A stretch of DNA of 64,000 bases from Sipunculus nudus (lineage: Eukaryota; Annelida; Sipuncula; Golfingiida; Sipunculidae): NCBI GenBank assembly GCA_026874595.1, contig CM049318.1, forward strand, positions 55,319,250-55,383,249, written 5' to 3'. The position numbers and the translations under genes were made by a program. Numbering within the stretch: position 1 is the first letter of the stretch; every line of letters begins with the position of its first letter. Below are positions 36,901 through 49,800 of this stretch, one piece after another. Under the pieces are notes generated by a model. That model did no database searches and had not been told where the DNA came from. It saw nothing but the letters and a program-made list of their open reading frames with translations.

Positions 36901-38631
36901 TGTACAATTTCCCAATGACATTTCATATATTTCAGGAGAAAATGTTGAAGAGTCTTTTTCATTCATTCTGTTTAGCAAATTTATAATACAGTAAGGCAAA
37001 TAAATAACATGACAAATATACTGGCATTCTTAACAATACAACATTACTATATGAGCCACTAAACTGCACAAAGTTCATTTCTTCTGCTGATATATGTACA
37101 TCGTAGCAACAATATCGGTACCAGACAATACACAACATCTGGGAAAGACTCGGGAGCTTTGTATATCCTTTGGCTTATGTACATCACATACATAAACCAG
37201 CATTATCCTACTGACCCTGTCACTCCTATTCTATAAAATGTGCATGACCCAAAATGTATAGAATATTACTGTATGGGTGAGTCCACTATATACTGGTGGG
37301 TATAAGTATCAACATCAGCAGAGATGATAAATGACTATGTTCTTTTAACTGAATCATATAGTGATACATACAGCAACCTAATTATATCAAGAATACAGTA
37401 ATATTCAATTACAGGTATTGGGGTATTCCAGGACTTACCTCAAATTAATGTACAATCACTGTACAACAGTGTTATCTTACATATTACCTTGATTTAAAGC
37501 TCTTATAATATTTCCTAAAATATGACATTTTTTCAGGTTCTAATATCAGTGTAGCATACAACAGTGCATTACATTAACAGTGGGTTACATGGCAGTGATA
37601 AACTTGCATGGTTGCCAAAAGTATTAAAATATATATACAACATATGCTTATCTTATAACAACCGTTTGTACTGATGAATATTCATGAATATTCAAAATAA
37701 TATACAACTAATTGGGCTAATCTCTGACTACAAGGAAAAATAATCCCGTAAGAGAAAGTTTTTCTACTTGACTTTAACAGGTACTTTAAATTTCTTCCAA
37801 GTTTAGTACAATCTTAACCTAAGAATTGTACTCGGTACATAACATGAGATATCTAAATAGTTCTGAAAAAAAAAAATAACAGTCTTTAGAGAACACATAT
37901 GCATTGGACTCAAAATGTGTGATAATTTAAAAGGGAGAGAAAAAAGTGTGAAACTGTAACATTTCGGACAGAAAAAAACTACTTTTGTGAACCTTGGGTA
38001 GGTTGTAAATCAATTATAATTTTACAAATGTGTAAATGCTACAAAAGAGATTGTCTGGTCCTATAACTCAATGCCCATAAAATCATATAAAATCTACGTG
38101 AATGTTTGTACATGGTCAATGAATGTACAGATAATACACAAAATGGGCAAGAATGATATGACAAACAAATTGAGAATAAGCAGATAAATCTGTATAAATC
38201 TGTAGACCTTTAGGTGGCTTACTATCTGTAAAATATACATGTATAATCATATTACTTATCATAATTGATAATCTTACATGATAATTACATGGAGGATAAA
38301 GATATACAATATATTTGATAAAGCTCATTAAAACATATTCATAATTTGGCACTAACCAAAGGATTCTGAAACTTTTATACTTAAACACAATGATACCACA
38401 AGTACACATCATGAATCATTATACTTATATGAACTTTACAGATGCACCTCTTAATAAACATAATTTTGAGAATTCATTATCATTAAATAAATGATGAGAT
38501 TTAATTATATTACAGCAGTGCACTTGCATAGGGGTTTTACAAGATACATTATTAACAACAGCACAGGATCATGGGAAAGGTCAAAGGTTATGTATATATG
38601 AATATTCAGTATTATATTATAATGAGATTCC
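33916..38631. other. Intergenic and probable ADAM 3' UTR
   Basis: AT-rich with no supported coding segment. The ADAM gene ends at 38632 on the minus strand, so its 3' UTR must occupy the right part of this stretch. Its length cannot be fixed by eye. A perfect nuclear-receptor-type palindrome lies at 36594-36608. Confidence 0.45.
36594..36608. promoter_or_regulatory. Perfect AGGTCA-n3-TGACCT palindrome
   Basis: AGGTCA caa TGACCT equals the consensus inverted-repeat-3 nuclear receptor element (oestrogen receptor type). It lies in non-coding DNA downstream of the ADAM stop. A related gtcaccatgacct at 36750 suggests it may come from a repeat. Function is not shown. Confidence 0.3.
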
Positions 38632-40837
38632 TCACAATGAATTATTTGGTTTTTGAGACAACACTGCAGGAGAAAGTTTATCGTCAACTTCACTTTCACT
38701 CAATGGAATCTCCTGAATCACAAGATTATCATCCAATTCCATTTTGTCGCTAAAGTACCCTTCGCTGTTGCTAAGGCAGTCATTGGTTGCTAAACTGTGT
38801 CGTTTGCATAAAGGGTACCCATCCAGACGAGGATTAGTCAGTTTACTAGCGGTGTTTGGTTTGACAGCAGCTGCCCCCATTACATTGGGCTGGTGAACAC
38901 CGCTATCTAAATTTGAATCTGCCGACCTCCGACTACTCTCAGAATCAGATATAGGCTGAATGGGTCTAAAATAAGCTGGCGGGCTTTCACCATCAGGTTT
39001 ATGCAAATCCTCAATATTTGGTTTGTGCTGTTCAGTCCTGTATTTTTCACCTGTTGACCCACTGCTGTGGCTACTGGCAGGACTAGATGCCATTTGTTTT
39101 CTGTTGAGTTTAATTGGTGATGGACTGTGGTTTGCACCTGATAACCTCTTGGCCGCCCTGGGTGGGACTGGTGGTATAGAGCCAGCAGGCGGCTCCCTGA
39201 CTTTCTCTAATGATCCCTGCTTGCTGCTGGCAGCGCTGGAGCCCGAGGATTTGCTGGGACTTCTATTTGGAGATTTCATGAACTTTAAACTTGACATCTG
39301 GTTAGCAAATTTCTTCTTTGGGCTCACTGGCTTATTCGTGTTTGCTATATTCAACATGGTGGGCCGATCTGCTTGTGAACGACTGAGGTTACGCACAGAA
39401 CTATAGGGATGCGGGAAGTGGCCATCAAGCTGGGGGGTTGAATTTTGCGAGCTCTGAGTATTAGGAGTATCTTGACCACTCAGAAGTTTGTAACTGCCCA
39501 AATTTTCATCAGATTTTTCCTTTGGAGAATCCAGACCATTTCTTCTTACCGGACTAGACGACGAGCTCTGACTACCAGAGCTCCCTGGTGAGCACGGCAG
39601 GACACCACCCTCCTGCAGGACACCCTGTAAATTTCTTGCCAATATCTGATTCATTTTGGTTGGTGAGCTGTTCATACTTCCTGGGGATACGATACAGCTC
39701 GGGGTGTTTGGTGACATCATGCTCGGACTATGACGTCCTGATGGTGTATCTGGCAGCACTGGACTAAACAGAGGCTCTGGGCTGACACAGGATATGTACG
39801 AGTTACGTACATTTTCCGGACTCATCATTTCATCCATGTCACATGACATTAGGATGCTCTCTAACGGTAAACCACTATCATTATGATCATCATCATGCCT
39901 GACGTAATCAGATTCCCCGTCGGAGCATATCTCGTCAGGACTGTTCATGTTAGCCTGCTGAAGCTGCTCATCCAGCTGACGGAACAGATCATCGAGATTT
40001 TTCAACTTTTTAGCTCCAGTTGGGCCGTTGACGTTAAGATTTCTTGCAGTGATAGAGCCCTGGGAGCTGCCAGCACTGCTGCCACCATGTGAAGAAATGC
40101 TTCCCTGGCTGTTTCGAGAAGATGCACTTTTCGGCCCATCTGGATCTTTTGGAGATGGTGAAAATGGCTGACTTTGCTGTAACAGTTCTTGAGTACGTTC
40201 TTGTTCACGCTGACATTCTGTGCAGAAGCTATCTGCATCATCAGCATCACTGTCAAAATCAGCTGGGTCTTTTTCAAAATCGTCTTCCTGTTCGTAATAA
40301 TACTCATCTTCAGATAACGGCTCCTTCTGTATCGATGAATCTGATGCATTGCCTTCTTCGACATTGCCCTCGGGAGAAGTTGCTGTTTCTGTTTCTTGCA
40401 CATTATTGACAGGTGGCAGAGGTTTCAAACCATACATGGATAATGATGCAGGAGGCGGGGGTGGGATATTCAAATGAGGCGGTGCCGTACTGGTGATACC
40501 ATCTGGAGACGTCTGTGTTCCTGCAGCAACTGAAGAATTACTTCCGCTATCTCTACTGTGGATTTCTCGTGGCTCTCTCGCATTGAGCAATTCAGTAACC
40601 TCCTGTATGAGTGAAGCACGTGATCTCCGCGCTGACATTGGCAGACTCTCGGAACTTCGCGGGAACTTCTTTAAGATTCCTTTCTCTGGTGGCTTGGCTA
40701 ACGGCAGAGTTACCGCACTGCCTACCTCTGCGCTGTTCCTGGCACTGTGGCCCTGCTCACTGCCAGACCCACTAACATTACTCAAGCCCTTCAACAATCG
40801 CTGTTGCTGTTTCTGAAGTTCTTTCATCTTCTCATCT
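38632..40837 (-). CDS. ADAM last coding exon (giant cytoplasmic tail)
   Basis: One open frame of about 734 codons after acceptor TATTTCAG. The stop codon is at 38632-38634. It is Ser/Pro-rich and presumably disordered. It begins with a short Q-rich helix (KELQKQQQRLLKG), then RRSRASLIQE, a PPPPP run, an acidic stretch (SEDEYYYEQEDDFEKD), many SP/TP sites, PPVPPR (SH3 class II type, near 39160-39175) and PPAY (WW-binding PPxY, near 38970-38980). It ends KPNNSL, which is not a class I PDZ ligand. Several long antisense open frames overlap it and are shadows. Confidence 0.88.
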
Positions 40838-43800
40838 CTGAAATAGCAGATACACCAGTTAAACTAATGAAATACATATTTTTATTAATGAAGCATTAGT
40901 TTTTATATGTACAGTAGAAACTCCAAATAAGGGACACTGCTGGGACTGGACATTTTGTTCACAATAGAGATGTGCCCTTAGTAGGGAGGTTATAGATTTC
41001 AGGACCTACTTTCATGGGACTGCCTGTGAGTAGCCCTAAATAGGTGACACTGTGCCCTCAGTACAGAGATGCCAATAAGGAGAGGTTCCACTGTTATAGC
41101 TTTCATCTCATTCACAAATGAAATTTATATATTTTATTACTTACATAATTAATAAATATATTTCATGATATGAGTTTTCATCACCTTTAATAAGATTGGA
41201 CAATGCATGTGCTGGGGATGGGCAGCACTTGTACTACCTGCATGTATATATAAAACTCTAAATACTGATATTATATTTGGCTTGATGGGCCAGGCATTCT
41301 TTCAAATACATGAACCAACCTATATGAGGGCAGGTTGCCAAATGAGATGATCCTGTTTGCAGCATCCTCACTGTTAAACGAGTCCTCATGTTTGTCCCAG
41401 GAGAACTTAGGCAGTTTCTTGCCAAAGATTTTCTTCTTCTTGTACTGGTATACAATATCAGCTGGGCTTCTCCTTCTGTTAATATGATTAACAGAGATTC
41501 TGTTAGTTATTTACAGAACATGGAACAGAAAGAATCAACAACATATTTAATATTTATTTATATGAAGAAACATGATGCAAGGTTAGATCTCAAAGTTACA
41601 CATATCTGGGGTAAATATGGGAATAAATCACACAGATTTATTAATCGTTTGACGGATAGGTAATTCACAACTGAGGGTCATGGGTAAACATATAGAGAGG
41701 AGTGATATCACAAACTGATGTTGAATGGTGGAACTGCAATACTGATTACACCATTATTAAGATGAAACAGTATTTTGCACATGTAAATGCAAAAGGGACT
41801 CTGAAGATCATATAGTAAAACTGGTGATGATAGGTGTGGGGATTCCAGAGAGAATAGATAACATTTAAAAAATTTTTTCCTCAATTTTTTAAATGCAAGC
41901 TTAAAATTAACTGTGCACATTGGCAAAATTCCATTCAGGTTTCAAACTACCTGACAAGGCAGAAATACATGACTATCCTGGCATCAACCAGGCTTTGTGT
42001 ACTCCACCTGCAGATCCTGGGTTTGTAAGAACCCCCCAAAAGGTGCACTCGTTTGAGTCAAAACACACCTGTCATCTGGTATGAAATGCTATTCACCTTA
42101 CTCTATACATGATATGGGGCCATTACATATGAGATGTACTACGGTATGCAATATTGCTCTTACCTGTAGCAGAGGAAACAGAAGCCCATGAGAAGTATAC
42201 AACCACCCACGACGCTGGCCAGAACAATAATCAGCCACAGTGTGCTGACAGGGGGCTCTGCCACTGTAACAACAGGAAATAGATATCATTATTTTGTGCA
42301 AAACAGTGCATATTATCTAATTGGCATCTGAATCAATTAGGTATGTGTTTTTAATTCCTGAAAAATTCTTAAACACATGTTCTGTTCATTGTGTTTCCTA
42401 CTGGATAATATTCTATTTTTGCAACTTACTATGCTGATGAACATTAGGTGCTTCCTTGATATTTTTCCAAATATTTTTGACAGTTTACCGTTGGGAATAT
42501 GAGACAAAATATTCTGACTTTTTGAACTCTAAAGAGAAACCTAATTTTCTGAAGTTCAACTAGAATTCTGCATTGAAAGTCCTGGACTTTTGACTCTTTT
42601 TTACCTCTTTTTTTTTTTACTCTTTTTTTTTATTTCAGCTGACATATATTACATATCATCTCACTGTTTGACTGACACACCTGATTAAATGTTATCTACC
42701 CTAATATTGTCTCATTCTTATATTATCTTACCTTTTTATATACATACCTTTGATCATATTTAATCCAGCAATATTACATATAAAGCTTAATACCTAATGT
42801 TGCTCCTTAACTGGCACAGATTTTTTTAACTTACTTGTTTTGACGATATCCTTGGGTACAGTCAGGTTGGTAGAGGCCGCCGTGGTTGTGAGGCCCGCGG
42901 TTGTTTTCCTGGTCGTGTGGTGGGATGATATTCGGGTGGAGGGTTTCGTGGTTGTGGTCGTTGTAATGTTCATCTTAATGCTGCAGTCAATCCCTGTGTA
43001 TCCCAAGTCACAGTGGCATTTGTGACGATTGTTGCACACCTTAAAATTGGAAATATCAAAACATTTGTATGAGTACATCTTTTTCTATAATGATAATTAT
43101 CATTATCATAAATTCTTATCATCTGATGCACAGGATCGTTTGTACATAATGAGTTTTTTTCCCTAGACTTATAATCACTGATTATCAAAACACCAAGGGT
43201 TGCCTTGTGTAATTTTTGGTGAGTTATTATAGTTTTTAACATTGATAGTTCATGTTTTCAGGGGACTATTCCAGAAATACTTATCAGAAAAGGACTTTAC
43301 TTATTTTTTATATCAAATCCAACCACGACCATTGATCCCCGCATTAGTCAACCTGCTTCAACTAAATAATTAATAATATATTATACTGGAACACTACAAT
43401 TTGTTAAAAAATAAATCACTGATTGTGAATCTTTTTCACAATGCAGCAGAATAACAATAATCTCTCAAAGAACAATTTTAATTTTCATTATGATTTAATT
43501 TCTTTACCAATAAATAAATGAATCTTAAATGGGAAGAGTTGAATGCTAATTTCATTCATTTCTTTTTACAATCAATGATTATACGAGAAATAATAAACCA
43601 CTGAGGAAACTATTTAGCAATGCACAAGTGCATTGTCCACCAACTGTATGTCTTGTGACCTCCGACCTCATTAAATACGCACAAATTTTGCTGAGCTGAG
43701 AACTGAATTCAGGTGAGAAACTATTTGTAAATATTAGTTTCATTACAATCCATTAAATTTTTGGTAAGTTATCGTGACCCCACTTAAGTCTAGTGACCTC

Positions 43801-46800
43801 TGAACTCATTAAATATGCACAGAATCGAACTTAGGTGATATATCCAATTGGTTTATATTTCTCGAGAGTTTCAGCCAAATCCATGAAATTCCTGGTAGGT
43901 TACCATGGAGACACCACAAAGAAACCTGTTGATCTCTGAATTAATTAAATATGTGTGGATTTTTCCTAGAATAGAAACGAGGTAAGATAATCTATCACTA
44001 AGAAGTCAAAATGAGTTTCATGAAAATAAATCAAAGAATTTGTAAGTTTGTGCAGCCACACATAAAGTTAACAGACATACAAATGGACCAAAGGTATACC
44101 ATAGTATGTCCTGTCTAAGATTTAAGTGTAAAAACTCACCCCGTTTCCAGAGCAGGTTATACCATTTTGCCCCCTGATGCATGTGAACTTGATCAAGTCT
44201 CCGAGGTCAGTACATGTGTGATTGAGACATATCTTGCCCAGGTCACAACGGGTACCATCTCTCACCATACCAATCAAGCCCTGCCCGTCAGTTGCCTTGT
44301 CATGGATGATTCTGTGAAATAAATGAACGAGTTTCTTGTGAATTTGCAGAGACCAGGGTTGAGTTCATATGCATATGCATTTGGAAATGTCACATTTGAA
44401 TTTTAATGCAGGGCCACTAGTAACTCTGCTATAAGTATAATTTTATTTGCATTTGCAAACTCTCTAATAGTTCTAATAGTGTTGGTTTAATAATAACAAA
44501 GAAATGCTTTTATCAGTCTTCCTGTCTGCTTGGCCTGTAGATTATATGAATTCTTATTTCTAAAGTGTTTTATGTTATTCTCTATTTTCATAATTTGTTT
44601 CATAAATCCTATATTTTCTAATGCATCATTTAAGACTATTATCATTTTGTAATAAAACGAAATGCTGGCAAGTGTCCATCATACTGCAAAGATGTTAGTC
44701 ATGTTAAGGCAGTTTACTATTCCATTGGTAACTGCCATACTTGCACCCCTCTTGCTTTTTAACAAGAGTGGACTCCTGGTCACCCTCTACCCCCTCACAG
44801 GAAGTTCATTATGGTGTTATCAGCACAAAGGAAAGGGTTACTAAGGAAAGTATTGATTCAGGTTGCTCACATGCCCTTTGTAGATACTTCCTGTCTTTGT
44901 AAACAATACCAACAAAGAGTAATTGAAGAACAGAAGAATATACAAATGTTACTGAAAATTCTTTACCAAACAGAACTCTCCCTATCAGCCACCATGTAAT
45001 GGAAAACTGCCTCTGTTCATGTATTAAATGATCCTTACAAACAGTCCTCAGTGTGACTTTAATGTTTAATTAAGTTCCTAATATGGACATGAATTTCATG
45101 ATAGTTGAGTATTTGAATAGTTTTATATTTCTGTGAACTAATGTAAAATTACATAGTACTGATTCAAAGAACTGTTGAATAGCGACTCAAATATTTCCAA
45201 TATATTCCTAAATCCATGACCCTTTTTTTCATGGATAATGTATAAGTAAAGTTATTAACTGACACATGCATTTGTATTAATGATAACCATATATATAATG
45301 TGTGCTGCATGAAAGACAGATTGATAGGCAGCGCATCAATACAAGCTGGAACACTTACTTGCACTGAAACTGGTTGCCACTGGCTGACACCTCTGTGTTT
45401 GCATAAGTTTTATCTGAAGCAACGTTTGGTTTTTCAGCTCCACCTGCACACTGTAGCAGTCCACAGTGAATATGCCTGAAACACAGACATAAGTTATGTT
45501 ATTAATGGTATTAATGCAGCATCCTAAGTATATAAAATTTAAATTTCAATTATTTTAAATGGATTGTACCAATAGTAAGGAAAACTAATGTAAGGACTCT
45601 CCATGGCTCAGGTGGTGGCATTTGGTAATCTGTAAGGGTGAAAGAACCGGTGAACCCTGAGAAAACCGCTGACCTTGGACAGACCATTATAACCCACTCT
45701 CATTGCCATGCCAGGAATCAAACCTGGGAGAGCAAAGTCTTTACTGTCCAAATCTCAATTCAGTGTTGCAACAATATATGTTATAATAATAGTAAAAATA
45801 ACAACAATATTTATAAGAAGAATAATCAGAATTCTCCTCTTTCTCCTACTACTGCTAATACTATCACTAATAATAATACTACTAATGATAATAATACACT
45901 AACTGGACTGGTTTATTTGGCATAACATATCATTTGTAAAAGATATCCCAAACTGTGGAGATTTTTTCTTCTCTGAGAATTTTTTCATTTTTCATGTGAC
46001 TTGCTTCGCCGCTCAGAAACAGCTGGTACACTCTGATCATTATCCTTAAAACTGCCATTATTTAAAGTTGACACTCTTGTAGCAACTGAACATAATCTAT
46101 TCATAAACTTACTCTTCTTCACATTTAATGTACTGGCTGCCTCCTGTTGTCTTGCCACAGTGGCCATTGAAGTTTCCCGCAGAGTTAAACTGCTTGTAAC
46201 ACTGCGGCACAGCCTTGGTAGCACCTGCGTAGAAGGAACACCCACATATTAAACAGTGATATATACTTGTATGTTGTTAACCACATAGACTGGTATTGCT
46301 TCATATTGACATGAGAGCAGTCACATCAGCTGAATGCCAACAAAACTGATGGTTATCTGGCTGCTCAAAGGCCATGTATATGTAGGAATGATAAACACTG
46401 TTAATAATACTTATATTATTAATTATACAATCATGCATGTTATCAACAGTGAATACAGTCACTCCATTTAAACATCATCATTTACCCACACAACATATTG
46501 TATCATAATATTGATGAATGAGAAAATGCCTTAGAAGTAAAATGGTAACATAGTTTCATGCAGGGACATCACCAGGCATCATCGCCTTCATGGAACATAC
46601 TGATGATGGTACTGTGATAATAAACATCTGCAGTCAAGCTGCTTATAATGAAACCTTTGATTATGGGAATCATCCATTAATGGTTTGGCGTGCTTGACCC
46701 CACTGTACCCAAGTAGGCTTATATAGATCACATGCCAGGGTGAAGTAACCTGCATTAAACAGCAGCAATATGCACCTAGCATCTTGCTTCAAATTGCATG

Positions 46801-49800
46801 GGCTGAGGTACTGGTATCTGTAATGTGTGTGGCAACAGGCCAGTTATAATATTATATATGACTACTGGTATCACTGTTATATTACTGAGGTGGAAAAGCA
46901 CTGGGTCACTATTCCTGAAGCACCCATGTGAGACACTGTTTGTGTGAGACAGAGCACATTCAAAGAAACCTGTGTTAAAGGGAATGTATACCTGGGCCCC
47001 ATATCGCTGAACACTGTGAGTTATATGTATTACACTGCCCTTGGTAGCAGTAGCCATCCCCTGAGGCACAGGGCTGTCCATCAAGTACAATATCATCACC
47101 GGGGCACTGTAAAATACAAAATACTTGATAATATATACTTTGTATCATCCTTAGGAAACTGTAAAATATAAAATACTTAAAAATTTACTTAAAAAAAGAA
47201 TGTACTTTCCCTTTTGTAAACATCGCAACCAAAGTCAACTATAGTATACTTTGCTATCTTTGCTGCAGCATTAATCCTGCCACTTCTCTGAAACTACAGT
47301 ACAGGTCCAAATGCAGCAACTTTATCCCTAGATAAATTTATGCCTTGGCACTGTCCTAGGATAATATATATGTTGTACTGAACTATGCATAAAACATGCT
47401 GAGTGATTCATTCAATGCAAGTCCGTTCATGTTGACATGTTGCAAGTCAGATGTCAGAGGGTATAATACTAGTTTTAGATCAGCTCTGCTGGTAGAACTT
47501 TCATATGTGCAACATTCATTAGAATTAGAATATTATTACCAAGCTTCCTTCCAACTATATTACATCATTATCTTATCTGTGTGTTCCATATGGTTTTATT
47601 TCATACTCCTGTATTTTTATTACTGACATTTCATGTGGATGAACCTTTTTTCCCTGTAGCTGTTCAAAATAGTATTCTTCCATGCTTCATTTATACTTAT
47701 ATTGTGCTTATATGGTATAAAAATTATTAAGATGGTATATTTTTTAGTTATTATAGATAATAATAATTCTTACCTGTCCCTGAAGTCCATCACAGTATTC
47801 TGGCACGTCACATTCTGAGGTAGGCAAGCGACAAACATGGTCACTCGGCAACAGCTGTCAATCAAAAATTCATCAGTATAATCATCATACTAACAAAACT
47901 CCTGTGTAAGTTAATTAACACTCCATCAGATGCTACATATGTTCACTATGACTGAGTATACAGCAAAATCTGTTATACAGAATTACAACAGAGGGGTAAA
48001 TTTAATGTATATGGGTATTCATTACTATTCAATTCTGTTTTGTACTTACTGAAGACAAATCAATGATCAATTGATAAACAAGAAAATATAAAGCTATATA
48101 TTATTACATACATATAATTACCACAGTCTTGTGTTATTATGATTTTAATTAAGCAGCAATGAACAACTGAAATGTCTGCATCAATAAATTAATTTTGTAT
48201 TTGATAAATATGTTAGAAACACTTTATCAACTTTTATATATCAGTAAGATTATTACAAATATTAACACAATATTTTTTGTATTAACCAATGGCTCATGAA
48301 ACCCTGACATATAACCATAGAAGGTAATTAAACCTACCGTGCAGTTGTAACAACAGCGTCCATATCTGCATGTAGCCCAAGGCTTCAGAAGGCAGGTCGA
48401 TGGATTACAGCAAGGATCCTTGAAATAACACTCCTAGAAAGTCAAAGATCACAAATAATATGGGGCAGTGTTGTATTATACTTGTTGGTTAAATATATGT
48501 CACCTTAAACATCATTAATGCAATATCAGGATATTTGATTTATAATATTTATTCATAAAATGGTTGTGCATTCAAAGATACAAAATACAGCATATGTTAA
48601 TTCATGGATGGACATCATGTCTATTATAGTGCTGTAACAATATACTATCTCACAATGTTACGTGTCCTTATACTTCCTGTATGATACAATACACATTATG
48701 ATGTATATTTGTGTTAGAGTTCAGATTCCATGTTATTGCTCTTTGTTCAAGTCCACCATACTGCTGCCTCCACCCTTTAGGGAATACTAAAATGGCCACT
48801 TTGGTTGGTTTGATCATAAGAAAATTAGCCAATCAGATGCCAAATAACTGATTTCTAGCCAATGGTGTTTTGTCTTATTGATACAAGATTTTACTTTGCA
48901 CCATGATGTATCAGTGCACTGGTGAGCCATTATGGCCCTAGTGTACATGTCTGTTAACATTCTTCACTTCACTGACCTCCTCTGACCCACAGTCACATTC
49001 CTCTCCCCGTTCTAGTCTACCGTTTCCGCAGATTTGTGGGTAGCTGGTCTGAAATACACAAAACATAAATATAGATTTAAATGGACAGAGGTGACGCCTG
49101 CTGCTAGAGACATCTGGTGGCAAAACGTGAGACCAAGAGAAGTGAATGACAACTCAAATAGCATGTGTATGTTGTGGTGGAAATATAAATCAGGGGTGGA
49201 ATTAATATGTTCTCATTTGCCTCTGTAACAATTACTTCTTTCAAGCACAATATGTCAATGAATCTTACCTGTTTCAAGTAATCTGTACAATATAATGAAT
49301 ATTAGGGAAAGGTATGTCCTGAGATTTTGCACACACACAGATTGTATTTCACATTAATATAAATGCACAACAAATATATCAAAACAAGGAATGCCAAAAA
49401 CCATAAGCCTTGGGTCAGTTTGCCAAAGAAAAATACACGCTACTATAAACACAGCAACACAGGATTGGAAACAAGAATGGCAAATCATTCATTAAATTGA
49501 TAAGTAATAGTGGCCCATGGGTCATGTCACTCAGCTGATCAGCAGAACCTTAAGATGAAATGACAACAGAGAGAAATGAATCAACAAAAACATTAAACAA
49601 ACTAGTAAAGATCAGCACCATTTGAAACCTGAATGACAGGTTCCATAACTGATCACTCATGAGCATGTATCGTGAATGATTAATCATATGACCTTCACCT
49701 GCGAGATATCTTCACCTACTGTACCTAGTTTTGTTTGATATGTTATAAAATATTGAGTGATTCAAATGTTATTGTGTTCACAAGAAATGACACAGATGAC

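Noticed and set aside
39023-40816. Antisense open frames (39023-39406, 40089-40409, 40493-40816) opposite the ADAM tail exon
   Set aside because: They are shadows of the 731-codon frame caused by its Ser/Pro codon usage, with no splice or start evidence.
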